The notes beneath the pieces were generated by a model. The model worked only from the letters and a program-made list of their open reading frames with translations, made no database searches and was not told where the DNA came from. Shown here piece after piece: positions 24,731-33,726 of a DNA stretch of 64,000 bases. The position numbers and the translations under genes were made by a program. This stretch comes from Luteibacter sp. dw_328 (GTDB taxonomy: Bacteria > Pseudomonadota > Gammaproteobacteria > Xanthomonadales > Rhodanobacteraceae): contig NZ_JAAVUW010000011.1 in the NCBI RefSeq assembly GCF_018449605.1, positions 108,456 through 172,455 on the forward strand, given 5' to 3'. Each line of letters opens with the position of its first letter. Position 1 is the stretch's first letter.

Positions 24731-26542
24731 TCAGCGAATAAACGCCCCGGCCACCGGCTGCTCGGTCTGCATCCCGCCCGCCAGCGCCGCCAGCCTCGCC
24801 ATACGCGCGCGGTAGCCGCCCTCGTCCTTTCCAATCGCCTCACGTGCCAGTGCGGCCACCTTGTCGTACCCGAAGCCATCGACGTATTTCCCGCCACGCA
24901 GGTTCTCGGCGAAGGCGGCCACCGCGGCGGCGAAGCGCAGTCGTTCGCTGGGTGCCGTGGCGACGCGTGCGGACAGCGGCTCTTCGATCAGCTTGCTCGT
25001 GTCGCCATCGGGTGCCTTGTAGCGAAGACGGAGGAAGCCCAGCTCGTTGCCTTTCGCCGCAGTTGGCGCCTCGCTGCCGTAGCGCAGGGGATCGATTCGA
25101 GCGCCTGGCGCACCCTTGAGCGTGATCTCGTAGAGCGCGGTGACATTCGCCCCGGCGCCGATCTCGCCCGCGTCGACGGCATCGTTGTTGAAGTCCTCAC
25201 GGGCCAGTACGCGCTTCTCGTAACCGATGAGGCGGTATTCGGCGACCACTCCCGGATTGAACTCGACCTGGATCTTCACATCCTTCGCGATGGTCATCAA
25301 CGTGGCCGACATCGCGTCGACCAGGACACGCCGGCCCTCGTCCAGGCTGTCGATGTAGTGATGACTGCCGTTACCGACATCGGCGAGTTCCACGGCCATT
25401 TCGTCGTTGTAGTTGCCCTCGCCAAAGCCGAGCGTAGTCAGTGCGACGCCGCTCTTGCGCTTCTCGGCGATGCGATCCTTGAGTGCCTGCACACCGGTCA
25501 GGCCGACGTTGAAATCGCCATCCGTCGCGAGGATGACGCGGTTCACGCCGCCCTTGATGTAACCCTTCGCCGCCTGCGCGTACGCAAGATCGATGCCTGC
25601 GGCGCCGTTGGTGGAACCGCCGGCACCCAGTGCATCGATGGCGGCGGTGATTGTCGCGTGCCGATCGCCCGGCGTGGAGGGTAGTGCCACGCAGGTGGCA
25701 CCGGCATAGGTCACCAGTGAGACGCGGTCCTGTGCGCGGAGCTTCGGCACGATCTGCTTCAGCGACGCCTTCAGCAAGGGGAGCTTGTCGGGCTCGTCCA
25801 TCGACCCGGAGACGTCGACGAGGAAGACCAGGTTGGCAGCGGGGATCTCGCTGGGTGGCACCTTGTAGCCCTGGATGCCGACCATCAGCAGCTGGCGGCT
25901 GCTATTCCACGGCGCGGTTGCCAGTTCGGTGGTCACGCTGAAAGGCCGCGAGCGGTCCGTCGGCGGTGCATAGCCGTAATCGAAGTAGTTGATGAACTCT
26001 TCCGTTCGCACGGCGTCCGCGGGGGGCAGGCGTCCTTCGTTGAGCATGTGTCGCACGTTGGTGTACGAGCCGGTGTCCACGTCGATGCTGAAGGTCGACA
26101 CCGGGTCGTCGGCGGCGAGGTGCACCGCATTAGCGTCGCGATGTCTGTAGTTGTCGCGATCCTCAGGCTGGGCTGGCGCGAGCCCGAGGACGACCACGCC
26201 CCCACCGACCCGCGGCCGCATGACCTGGGACTTTGCCATGGCCGGCGAAGCAGCGACCCGGCCGATCGCATCCGCTTCCGCGACCGGTTCGGGAGCCGGC
26301 GCCGCGGCGGGCGCAGGCAGTGACATCACGCGCGCCACGGGCGCGACCGGCCGCGCGACCATCGGGATCGGAAAGGGGCGTCCGGGCCCATAGCCGCGAA
26401 CGGCTTGCTCGCAGGGCGCGTCGTTGATAACGGCGGGCTCAGCCGCCACGCGCTGGCGGGAGGATCCATCGGAAGCGGCGCTTCCCGCGGCGGCGACCAG
26501 CCCGGCAAACAGCAGGGGAAGGGTGATGCGTAGCGTATTCAT
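24731..26542 (-). CDS. Exported VWA-domain protein (YfbK family, DUF3520)
   Basis: 603 residues from ATG 26542. Signal peptide ~1-23. N-terminal extension of Ala/Pro repeats, then the conserved block STFSIDVDTGSYTNVRHML and the VWA domain starting ~235, with MIDAS DVSGSM (Asp243, Ser245, Ser247) and ATDGDFNVG. C-terminal DUF3520 region (IKVEFNP-like segment and a final FAAAVAAFAENLRGG helix). Resembles E. coli YfbK. It reads into the ECF sigma gene region on the same strand, 68 bases away, so it may share that stress control; this is inference. Confidence 0.88.
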   Translation of the reverse strand: MNTLRITLPLLFAGLVAAAGSAASDGSSRQRVAAEPAVINDAPCEQAVRGYGPGRPFPIPMVARPVAPVARVMSLPAPAAAPAPEPVAEADAIGRVAASPAMAKSQVMRPRVGGGVVVLGLAPAQPEDRDNYRHRDANAVHLAADDPVSTFSIDVDTGSYTNVRHMLNEGRLPPADAVRTEEFINYFDYGYAPPTDRSRPFSVTTELATAPWNSSRQLLMVGIQGYKVPPSEIPAANLVFLVDVSGSMDEPDKLPLLKASLKQIVPKLRAQDRVSLVTYAGATCVALPSTPGDRHATITAAIDALGAGGSTNGAAGIDLAYAQAAKGYIKGGVNRVILATDGDFNVGLTGVQALKDRIAEKRKSGVALTTLGFGEGNYNDEMAVELADVGNGSHHYIDSLDEGRRVLVDAMSATLMTIAKDVKIQVEFNPGVVAEYRLIGYEKRVLAREDFNNDAVDAGEIGAGANVTALYEITLKGAPGARIDPLRYGSEAPTAAKGNELGFLRLRYKAPDGDTSKLIEEPLSARVATAPSERLRFAAAVAAFAENLRGGKYVDGFGYDKVAALAREAIGKDEGGYRARMARLAALAGGMQTEQPVAGAFIR

Positions 26543-26630
26543 CGTGCGTGGCCTCGTGGGGGACATGCAGATGAAACGTGGCCCGCGCGAAAAGGGGTTA
26601 AATCGCGTTCGACGATATGTCCGGGACGAC

Positions 26631-28121
26631 TCAGGCGCGCGAGGGCTCCAGCCGCGCATCGCCTTGCGCGCCGATGCGGTTACGTCCGGAATTCTTCGCT
26701 CGGTAGAGAGCGCGGTCGGCGGCGTTGAGCAGATCCAGCGGGCCACCGTTGGCATTGGCCAGCAAGGTGGCGACGCCGATGGTGATGGTCAGCACGCCGA
26801 ACGGGCTCAGCGGATGCACGATGCCTTGCGCTTCAACCTGCGAACGCAGGTCTTCGGCCAGTGCCACCGCGTCGGGCAAGCGGGTGCCGGGGGCGATCAC
26901 GGCGAACTCCTCGCCGCCGAAGCGGGCGATGAAATCGCCGGCACGCAGGCCGCGACCGGAGAGCACGGAAGCCAGGGCACGCAGACAATCGTCGCCGGCA
27001 AGATGGCCATAGCGGTCGTTGTATTCCTTGAAGAAGTCCACGTCGACCATCAAAAGGGCGATCGGCTCTCGCTGGGCGGGTCGGTGCCATTCGCGCAGGA
27101 GGCGTTCGTCCAGCGCGCGACGGTTGGCCAGCCCGGTCAGGCTGTCGGTGAACACCAGCCCCTGCAGCTCGTCGCGGCTGCGCGAGAGGCGATATTCCTC
27201 CTCGACGAGATCGACCTGGGCCAGCGTACCGCGCAGGCCGATGCCGATCACCGCGGCGATCGCGCCACCGATACCGAGCGACGGATAGACCGGAATGACC
27301 ATCAAGCCGAAACCCAGCACGCTCATGGCGAGGAAGGTCGGACTGGCGCTCTGCACGAAGCGGATCAGATACACCGGTGGGTGCCAGTGGCGCTGGGGTT
27401 GCCGCGTCATCGTGACGATGAATAGCGCGAGGAAGGGCAGGTCGAGCAAGGCATCCCAGGACGACGTGCCGAAGTCGGGATGGCCGTTGAGGGCGACGTA
27501 ATGGTTGTACGAGAAACCGGATATCGCGTACACGACGAAGAACGCCATGACCGCGCGGAAAAACGCGTGATCGTCGGCGCGGTCGGTGGCGACGAAGCGC
27601 AGCAGCGCGGCGACGGCCAGGCACACGTTCTCGAAGTCGAGCATGTAGGCCACGTCGACGGCTTGCTGGGGGCCGACCGCGCCTTCCAGGGTCACGATGG
27701 AGAACGTGCGGATGTAAAACAGCACGCCGAGGAGGCCAGCCAGCACCAGGTCGATCGCCATCGCCCACTTCTTGCGTGCCGCGACCGGTGCGGAGGAGAC
27801 GGCGACGAGCACCGGCAGCACGTACAGGATGTAGAAGAACATGCTGTCGCCGGGAGCGGGGTTGGAATTGTCCAGCACGTAGTTCTGCCTGGCCGACAGC
27901 GACATGCCGATTGTCCATAACCCCAGGCTCGCCAGCAGCAGCCACCAGCGGTGGTCGCGAGGGGTGCCTGACCGCATCCAGGCACGCCACGCGCTACCCA
28001 TGGCAAGGGCGGCGACCGAGAAGAAAAACGTGTACGAGATCGCCATGCCGCTGGCGGGCAGGACGGCCAGCGCGGCCGCGTGGGCTGCGACGATGGCCGC
28101 CGCGGCGATGAGTGCTTTCAT
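26631..28121 (-). CDS. Membrane diguanylate cyclase (GGEEF)
   Basis: 496 residues. Residues ~1-320 hold about eight to ten transmembrane helices forming a large sensory membrane domain without a known named sensor. The GGDEF domain starts near 330 (FTDSLTGLANRRALDERL) with the active-site ARFGGEEFAVIAPG around residue 400. The RAGD sequence five residues before GGEEF is a complete RxxD inhibitory I-site, so product feedback inhibition is expected. Makes c-di-GMP, which may influence the pgaABCD export system 14 kb away; that link is inference. Confidence 0.93.
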   Translation of the reverse strand: MKALIAAAAIVAAHAAALAVLPASGMAISYTFFFSVAALAMGSAWRAWMRSGTPRDHRWWLLLASLGLWTIGMSLSARQNYVLDNSNPAPGDSMFFYILYVLPVLVAVSSAPVAARKKWAMAIDLVLAGLLGVLFYIRTFSIVTLEGAVGPQQAVDVAYMLDFENVCLAVAALLRFVATDRADDHAFFRAVMAFFVVYAISGFSYNHYVALNGHPDFGTSSWDALLDLPFLALFIVTMTRQPQRHWHPPVYLIRFVQSASPTFLAMSVLGFGLMVIPVYPSLGIGGAIAAVIGIGLRGTLAQVDLVEEEYRLSRSRDELQGLVFTDSLTGLANRRALDERLLREWHRPAQREPIALLMVDVDFFKEYNDRYGHLAGDDCLRALASVLSGRGLRAGDFIARFGGEEFAVIAPGTRLPDAVALAEDLRSQVEAQGIVHPLSPFGVLTITIGVATLLANANGGPLDLLNAADRALYRAKNSGRNRIGAQGDARLEPSRA

Positions 28122-28184
28122 GGCGTGCCTCCCCCGACCTGCAACGCACTCATCATATCGGCCGTGGAAGCAAGAAGTTGAGGT

Positions 28185-28856
28185 TTACTTCCGCCGCACC
28201 ACCTCTTCGATGTCCTGCGTTTCGAGGACGGTCTTCGGATAGCCGTGCCGTGCCAGCGCGAGCAGGGCACGGCCGATCGTTTCCGTGGTTGCCACCTTAT
28301 GCGGCATGAGTGCCCGGAAAAGGGGCAGTATCGGGGCCAGTAGCGGGTAAATCATCCGGTAGGCAGGCGTGCGGGATCGCGCGCCATGCCTGGCCTGGAT
28401 GATCCCGGGCCGGATGACGTGGGTGCGTTTGAACGGTAGCCGTGCCAGGGCATTTTCGGTACGTCCGCGGACCCGAGCCCACATCGTTTTGCCGGATTCG
28501 CTGCTATCGGCACCGGCGCCGGACACATAAACGAAGGACATGCCAGGGTTCAATCGGGCCAGCGTGGTCGCAGCGCCCAGGGTCATGTCGTAGGTGAGGT
28601 GCGTGTAGGCGGCCTCGTCCATACGGAATGAGCTCACGCCAATGCAGAAGAAGCAGGCATCGAAACCGCCGAGACGATCCTCGATGGCGCGATAGTCGAA
28701 GAGGTCGGCGTGGACCAGGTCGGTGAGCCTGGGATGGCTCTCGCCGCTGGGTGATCGCCCGATGGCGACCACCTCGCTCACGTCGGGCGCCAGCAGGCAC
28801 TCGCGAAGCACACCCTGGCCGACCATGCCGGTGGCACCGAACAGCAGGATCCTCAT
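28185..28856 (-). CDS. NAD(P)-binding epimerase-like oxidoreductase
   Basis: 223 residues from ATG 28856. Rossmann opening MRILLFGATGMVGQGVLREC with GxxGxxG, then VVAIGRSPSG, a FCIGVSSFRMDE segment, a YVSGAGAD strand and VIRPGIIQARHG. An atypical SDR without the classic YxxxK pair in the usual place. Similar to small oxidoreductases of the HTATIP2/YbjT type. Its start lies 10 bases after the SDR stop, so the two form an operon, probably under the neighbouring TetR. Confidence 0.8.
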   Translation of the reverse strand: MRILLFGATGMVGQGVLRECLLAPDVSEVVAIGRSPSGESHPRLTDLVHADLFDYRAIEDRLGGFDACFFCIGVSSFRMDEAAYTHLTYDMTLGAATTLARLNPGMSFVYVSGAGADSSESGKTMWARVRGRTENALARLPFKRTHVIRPGIIQARHGARSRTPAYRMIYPLLAPILPLFRALMPHKVATTETIGRALLALARHGYPKTVLETQDIEEVVRRK

Positions 28857-28866
28857 GGGTGTGTCC

Positions 28867-29730
28867 TCAGTAGGCAGGAAAGGCGGGAAGGGCGGCGGTG
28901 GCGCCGATATCGGTCGAGCGACTGATCGCCAGCCAGCGCTCATCGGTTTCGCGACGTGCCTGCTCCGCCTCGCCCGCGTACTTCGCCGCGTCGCTACCCA
29001 GGAGCAGGCGGACCGGTGGACGCGGATGCGCGGCAAGGCGAAGTACCACCTCGGCGACACGCACCGGATCGCCGGTCTCGTTACCGGCGTACCCGGACAG
29101 CATGTTGCGGAGGGCACCTACCGTGCTCTCGTAATCGGGCAGGAAAGGCGGGAGGTCAGCGCCCGCGCGGCGCGCCCAATCGGTGCGCATGCCACCCGGC
29201 TCGATCGCCGTGACGTGCACGCCCAGCGCGCCGAGCTCAGTGGCGAGCACTTCGGAAAGTCCGCCGACCGCCCATTTCGCGGCCTGGTACGCCGACATGC
29301 CGGGCATGCCGATACGGCCACCGACAGAAGAGACGTTGATGACACGGCCGCTGCGACGCTCGCGCATGTGGCTGACGGCGGCGCGGGTGAGGTTGACGAC
29401 ACCGAACAGATTGGTCTCGATCTGCGCGCGGTAGTCGGCAGACGACATCTGTTCGAAGGGAACGAGCTGGCCGTAGCCGGCGTTGTTGACCAGCACATCG
29501 AGCTGGCCGAACGCGTCGAGCGTGAAGCGTACGGCGTCGATACACGCGGCCTCGTCGGTGACATCGAGCGCCGTGACTTTAAGCGTCTCGGGGAAGCGGC
29601 TGCGGAGATCGTCGAGCGTCTCGACGCGTCGCGCGGTGGCGACCACGCGATGGCCAGCGGCGAGTGCCGCTTCGGCGATATCGCGACCGAGACCGGCGCC
29701 GCTGCCGGAAATGAGCCAGACCTGTGACAT
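28867..29730 (-). CDS. Classical short-chain dehydrogenase/reductase
   Basis: 287 residues. SDR motifs: GSGAGLGRDIAEAAL (TGxxxGxG variant), NNAGYGQL, catalytic Ser in INVSSVGGRIG and YQAAK (Tyr-Lys). The longer C-terminus fits extended classical SDRs that act on ketones or aldehydes. Upstream lies a palindromic TGAGTG site and a TetR regulator gene in the same direction. Substrate unknown. Confidence 0.9.
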   Translation of the reverse strand: MSQVWLISGSGAGLGRDIAEAALAAGHRVVATARRVETLDDLRSRFPETLKVTALDVTDEAACIDAVRFTLDAFGQLDVLVNNAGYGQLVPFEQMSSADYRAQIETNLFGVVNLTRAAVSHMRERRSGRVINVSSVGGRIGMPGMSAYQAAKWAVGGLSEVLATELGALGVHVTAIEPGGMRTDWARRAGADLPPFLPDYESTVGALRNMLSGYAGNETGDPVRVAEVVLRLAAHPRPPVRLLLGSDAAKYAGEAEQARRETDERWLAISRSTDIGATAALPAFPAY

Positions 29731-29746
29731 GGAGAATCCTCGTTAT

Positions 29747-29766
29747 AGTGAGTGAGTACACACTCG
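29747..29766. promoter_or_regulatory. Palindromic operator candidate upstream of the SDR gene
   Basis: GAGTG (29750-29754), six bases, CACTC (29761-29765), 20 bases before the SDR start codon. Shares the half-site TGAGTG with the site before the tetR gene. Confidence 0.5.
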
Positions 29767-29804
29767 ATTAATGGCTCAGGAAAAACCTGGATGGAAAGGG
29801 CGAC

Positions 29805-30380
29805 TCAGGCGGACCCGATGGCGCGCCAGATGGCTTCGAAGCCGGCCCGCCGGTAGTCGCTGGCTTCAGCGGTGTTCTTTGCCATGAATTGCAGGGTCGT
29901 TTCCGCGACGGCGGTGATGATGCCGGCCATGAACCCGATCGGTTGCCCGTGACGCAATACGCCCGACGCCATCCCCTCGTCGAACAAACCGGCGATATCC
30001 CCGAAGACACGTTCACCTTCGACGCGCGTGGCCGCCGTAATGCGCTCGGACACCGTGAGCTGGGACATCGCGACGCGAAGGGCGGGTTCGGCCATGCCCC
30101 AATCGAGGTAACGATTCCAGACATGTTCGAAGCGCTCTTCGATCGGGGCACGCGAGGGATAGCCCTCATACATCGTGTCGCGCAGGCTGTTTTTCGCGCT
30201 CAGGTAGAGCTCGTTGAGCAGGATGTCCTTGTCGGCGAAGTAGGTGAAGATCGAGCCTTCGGCCACCCCGGCCCGCTTTGCGATCAGCGCGGTCGGGGCG
30301 CCCATGCCGCGTTCCGCCACGGCTTGCGCGGCGGCGGCGAGGATGGCGGTCCGTTTTTCTTCGCTTTTGAGGCGGGCCAT
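29805..30380 (-). CDS. TetR-family regulator of the SDR/epimerase pair
   Basis: 191 residues with the N-terminal HTH: KRTAILAAAAQAVAERGM, TALIAKRAGVAEGSIFTYF and DKDILLNELYL. The C-terminal helical domain would bind a ligand. It is followed, 74 bases away, by the SDR gene with a matching palindromic site, and its own promoter has a related palindrome, so it probably represses both. Ligand unknown. Confidence 0.9.
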   Translation of the reverse strand: MARLKSEEKRTAILAAAAQAVAERGMGAPTALIAKRAGVAEGSIFTYFADKDILLNELYLSAKNSLRDTMYEGYPSRAPIEERFEHVWNRYLDWGMAEPALRVAMSQLTVSERITAATRVEGERVFGDIAGLFDEGMASGVLRHGQPIGFMAGIITAVAETTLQFMAKNTAEASDYRRAGFEAIWRAIGSA

Positions 30381-30390
30381 GGGGTATCTA

Positions 30391-30416
30391 TAATAAGTGA
30401 GTGCTTGCTCATTATG
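30391..30416. promoter_or_regulatory. Palindromic operator candidate upstream of tetR
   Basis: ATAA-g-TGAG-TGCTTG-CTCA-TTAT, arms 30393-30401 and 30408-30415. Located 11 bases before the tetR start codon, in the place for autorepression. Confidence 0.5.
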
Positions 30417-30444
30417 GAGGCGTGTCGGGATATTGCAAGCACCC

Positions 30445-30478
30445 CATCGCCGATGAATCGGCTCCTATAAGGAGCTAA
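30445..30478. repeat. Single REP unit
   Basis: CATCGCCGATGAATCGGCTC followed by CTATAAGGAGC; same family as the units at 14121 and 20780. It lies between the start of tetR and the end of the rskA-like gene. Confidence 0.75.
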
Positions 30479-30505
30479 CAGCAATGAGCGACGCTGTATG
30501 AAGCG

Positions 30506-31240
30506 TCAGGCGGCGCGGATGGCACCCTTGGCGATGACCGGACCGGTGGGCTGACCGGTGGGAGAGCCACCGACCGGTTCCAGGGAGACCGCGAGCGCGG
30601 CTGTCGGGCCGAGGCGGTCCAGGAGCGCCTTGGCCAGATGGAAGCGCTTCGGATCGCCGGGCGGGAAGACGCCGACGGAAATCGGTGCGCCGCCGGCCGG
30701 AATCAGCCATAGCTCGGTGTTGCGGTCCGAGGCGACGGCGGCCGGGCTGGCCGGCACGACGAGTAACTCGGAACGGTCGATGTCCATGGTGGCCGTCCAG
30801 CCGGCAACGCCGTTGTCGCCGGCGATGGTGGAGACCATGAGGACCGAGGGATGCATGGCGACGGGCGGAGGCAACTGCCGGGTCATGGTGATCACCAGCA
30901 GGCAGGCGGCCACCGCCGTGGCGCCGACGCCGATCCAGCGCCACAGGCCCAGACTGTCCCAGACACTCGTGCGGGGACGCGACGATTCGCGTGACGGCGT
31001 GCCCGCGTCGAAGGCGAGGCGACGACGGATGCCGGCCCAGACATGGGCGGGAGGCGCGATGTCGGTGATTTCCAGGGCCAGTGGCGTGACGTGGCGCTGC
31101 CACAACGCCACGGCCGCCGCGGCCTCGGGGCTGGTCTCGACTTCCCGTGCCACCGCGGCTCGCGCGTCGGCATCGAGCAACCCGAGTGCGTACTCGGCGT
31201 AGCGCAGGTTGTCTTTGTCGGATTCGAAGGTGCTGTTCAT
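30506..31240 (-). CDS. RskA-like anti-sigma factor
   Basis: 244 residues. N-terminal cytosolic part YAEYALGLLDADARAAVARE, one membrane helix ~100-120 (WRWIGVGATAVAACLLVITM), then a periplasmic RskA domain (GWTATMDIDRSELLVVP, NTELWLIPAGGAPISVGV). RskA anti-sigma factors release their sigma after proteolysis or redox cues. Its ATG overlaps the sigma stop as ATGA at 31237-31240. Together they may control the lipid-modification operon on the opposite strand. Confidence 0.9.
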   Translation of the reverse strand: MNSTFESDKDNLRYAEYALGLLDADARAAVAREVETSPEAAAAVALWQRHVTPLALEITDIAPPAHVWAGIRRRLAFDAGTPSRESSRPRTSVWDSLGLWRWIGVGATAVAACLLVITMTRQLPPPVAMHPSVLMVSTIAGDNGVAGWTATMDIDRSELLVVPASPAAVASDRNTELWLIPAGGAPISVGVFPPGDPKRFHLAKALLDRLGPTAALAVSLEPVGGSPTGQPTGPVIAKGAIRAA

Positions 31241-31794
31241 GGATTAAGGCACGCCCTGAGTTGCAGGAGACCGCGACGAATCCAGCTTTTCATGGTGCCC
31301 AGGGGCACCTTTGCACGTTCCGCCAACTCGTTATACGTAGCGCCGCCAAAAAAAGCTTCACGAATGGAGCGGCGCTGCTGGGTTTCCAGTTCGGCCAGGC
31401 AGGCCTGCAGATGTCGATACTCCTCGTCGCTCTCCGCGCCATGCGCTGGGCCGGGGCCGTCGTCGACGAGGGTCTCCCAATCGACCTCGACCGGACGCAG
31501 GTCGGGACGCTGGCGCAGCCGGTCGATGGCCTTGTTGCGGGCGACGGTGACTAGCCAGGTCAGGGCGCTGGAGAGTTTCGCGTCAAAACTGCGGGCGCGT
31601 TTCCAGACGGTGACGAAGGCTTCCTGAAGCACCTCTTCGGCCTCCTCACGGTCGCCCATCAGCCGCACGCAGACGCCGAACAGTCGCGATGAGGTGCGCC
31701 GGTACAGCTCTTCAAACGCGCGCTGGTCTTCCTCCGCGGTACGTTGCAACAGTCGATTCAGCTCGTCGCGATCGGCGGGGCTGGTGGCTGGCAT
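31237..31794 (-). CDS. ECF sigma factor (SigK/RpoE-like)
   Basis: 185 residues from ATG 31794; the frame continues upstream but without family character. Region 2: AFEELYRRTSSRLFGVC...EEVLQEAFVTVWKRA and LTWLVTVARNKAIDRLR; region 4: QQRRSIREAFFGGATYNELA and VPLGTMKSWIRRGLLQL. Overlaps the RskA-like gene by 4 bases. Lies head-to-head with an exported protein gene and the lipid operon, 143 bases apart, so a divergent sigma-dependent promoter is plausible but no motif was confirmed. Confidence 0.92.
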   Translation of the reverse strand: MPATSPADRDELNRLLQRTAEEDQRAFEELYRRTSSRLFGVCVRLMGDREEAEEVLQEAFVTVWKRARSFDAKLSSALTWLVTVARNKAIDRLRQRPDLRPVEVDWETLVDDGPGPAHGAESDEEYRHLQACLAELETQQRRSIREAFFGGATYNELAERAKVPLGTMKSWIRRGLLQLRACLNP

Positions 31795-31937
31795 GCGTGG
31801 GTCCTTAAGGCGGGCGGGCGGTCGAACAGTGCAGGCCGATCTATAACATGACCGTGGTGAGCACGTCGCGATCCGCATCCGCCCTTCACATCTTCTCGTA
31901 TCCACTGTCACGCATTACCGCCGAGGACGAGCACTCC

Positions 31938-32699
31938 GTGAGGCTACTTTCATCCGCTCCGATGGTCCCCTTCGCCGCGGCCGCCTGCCTGGCCAGCGCC
32001 TCCGCCCCTGCCGCCACCGAGCGCTTTGTCGGCGATGCGTACGCGCCCGACAACGGGCAGCTGTTGTACCGCGAGGTCCATACGGTCGGTACCGGGCGCC
32101 AGGTGGTGCAGTACCAGTGCCCCGACGGGAAGGCGTTCGCGCGCAAGGTTCTGGAGGGCGGTGGCACGGTCATCGGTCCGGACTTCAGTTTTGTCGATGC
32201 GCGTAACGGCGACGCGGAGGGCGTGCGCTCGAGCGGGGGCACCCGCAGCGTTTACGCCAAGCGTGGCGCGGGTGGAGAAGTCGCCAAGCCCCTGCCGGAC
32301 AAGAAGGACGGCGTGATCGACGCGGGCTTCGACGTTTACGTCCGTACCCACTGGGATAGCGTTGGCAAGCGGGGGGACGGTATTCCCTTCTTGTTGCCGG
32401 GCCGCTTCGCCTTCTACGACGTGCGCCTGGTGGACGGGCAGACCAGCGGCGGGGTCCGGCGCATGACGATGAAGCTCGATGCCTGGTACGCCTTCGCGGC
32501 ACCCACGGTCGTGCTCAGTTACACCACGACCGACCGCACCCTGCGCCGCTTCGAGGGCATGGGCTCGATCCGGGGGGAGAACGGCAAGCTTCGTCCCGTA
32601 CGTATCGAATTTCCGCCGGACAAGCGCGAAGGCAACATCGCCGACGCCGCCGTGGACGAGGCGCTGGCCACGAAACTCGACGGTCGCTGCACCATCTAG
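31938..32699 (+). CDS. Exported protein of unknown function, sigma/lipid locus
   Basis: 253 residues from GTG 31938 (other in-frame starts exist from 31848). Signal peptide ~1-26 ending near SAPAATE. The mature part is beta-rich: LYREVHTVGTGRQVVQYQCP, a FDVYVRTHWDSV segment, RFAFYDVRLV, MKLDAWYAFAAP and a final LDGRCTI. It resembles no named family I can identify. Lies between the divergent ECF sigma gene and the desaturase gene (65 bases before it), so it could be the first gene of the lipid operon. Confidence 0.7.
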   Translation: MRLLSSAPMVPFAAAACLASASAPAATERFVGDAYAPDNGQLLYREVHTVGTGRQVVQYQCPDGKAFARKVLEGGGTVIGPDFSFVDARNGDAEGVRSSGGTRSVYAKRGAGGEVAKPLPDKKDGVIDAGFDVYVRTHWDSVGKRGDGIPFLLPGRFAFYDVRLVDGQTSGGVRRMTMKLDAWYAFAAPTVVLSYTTTDRTLRRFEGMGSIRGENGKLRPVRIEFPPDKREGNIADAAVDEALATKLDGRCTI

Positions 32700-32764
32700 G
32701 CCAGGTTCGTGCATCCGTAACCCGTAACGCCCCGTATAGGTAAGGGAACACCACGGGAGCCCGC

Positions 32765-33724
32765 ATGAACGTCCGCCTCAACGCCACGCCCGAGTCACCC
32801 CCGGTGGCACTTCGCGTCGGTACGCTGCGCCGATGGTTCGATACCTCTGGCGCCGCGTCGGTCGACGCATCCCGGGGTGACCGTATCGACTGGCTCCGTG
32901 CGTCGCCGTTCGTGGTCATGCATCTGGCGTGTATCGGGGCCCTCTGGACGGGCGTGTCGACTGTGGCGATCTGCGTGGCGATCGCCCTGTATGCGGTCCG
33001 GATGTTCGCCCTGACGGCCTTCTACCATCGCTATTTCTCGCATCGTACGTTTCGCACGTCGCGTCCGGTGCAGTTCTTCTTCGCCCTGATCGGCGCGAGT
33101 TGCGTACAGCGGGGCCCGTTGTGGTGGGCCGCTCATCATCGCCACCACCATCGTCATACCGACACGCCGCTGGATCCCCACTCGCCGGGCGTTCATGGGT
33201 TCCTCTGGAGCCACGTCGGCTGGTTTCTGACCCCCAACGGGTTTCGTACCGAGATCGAGCGCGTCCCCGACCTGGCGAAATATCCGGAGCTGCGTTGGCT
33301 GGACCGCTACGACACGGCGGTCCCTGTACTGCTCGCCGTCGCGCTATTCGGCCTCGGCAAACTTCTTGAGCATGTGGCGCCGGGCCTCGGCACCACGGGT
33401 TGGCAGATGCTGGTGTGGGGCTTCTTCATTTCCACCACCATCCTCTTTCATGCCACGGTGACGATCAACTCGCTCGCGCATCGCTTCGGTCGCCGACGCT
33501 TCGATACCGCAGACGACAGCCGCAACAACGTGTGGCTTGCACTGCTGACGTTCGGCGAAGGCTGGCACAACAACCATCACTTCTTTCCCGGCACCGTGCG
33601 TCAGGGCTTTCGCTGGTGGGAAATCGACATGACGTACTACGGTCTGCGCGTGATGGCGTGGCTGGGTCTGGTCCATGACCTCAAACCTATCCCCGCCTGG
33701 GTCGCCGCGAAGGCGAGGGGCTGA
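32765..33724 (+). CDS. Membrane fatty-acid (acyl-CoA/acyl-lipid) desaturase
   Basis: 319 residues. The three histidine boxes are present: His88-x4-His93 (HRYFSH), HHRHHH at 124-129, and HNNHH at 268-272. Several membrane helices surround them. Delta-9-type di-iron desaturase introducing a cis double bond in fatty acyl chains. The FAD oxidoreductase starts 2 bases after the stop. The double bond it makes could be the substrate of the two Cfa-type methyltransferases in the same operon. Confidence 0.93.
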   Translation: MNVRLNATPESPPVALRVGTLRRWFDTSGAASVDASRGDRIDWLRASPFVVMHLACIGALWTGVSTVAICVAIALYAVRMFALTAFYHRYFSHRTFRTSRPVQFFFALIGASCVQRGPLWWAAHHRHHHRHTDTPLDPHSPGVHGFLWSHVGWFLTPNGFRTEIERVPDLAKYPELRWLDRYDTAVPVLLAVALFGLGKLLEHVAPGLGTTGWQMLVWGFFISTTILFHATVTINSLAHRFGRRRFDTADDSRNNVWLALLTFGEGWHNNHHFFPGTVRQGFRWWEIDMTYYGLRVMAWLGLVHDLKPIPAWVAAKARG

Positions 33725-33726
33725 CG

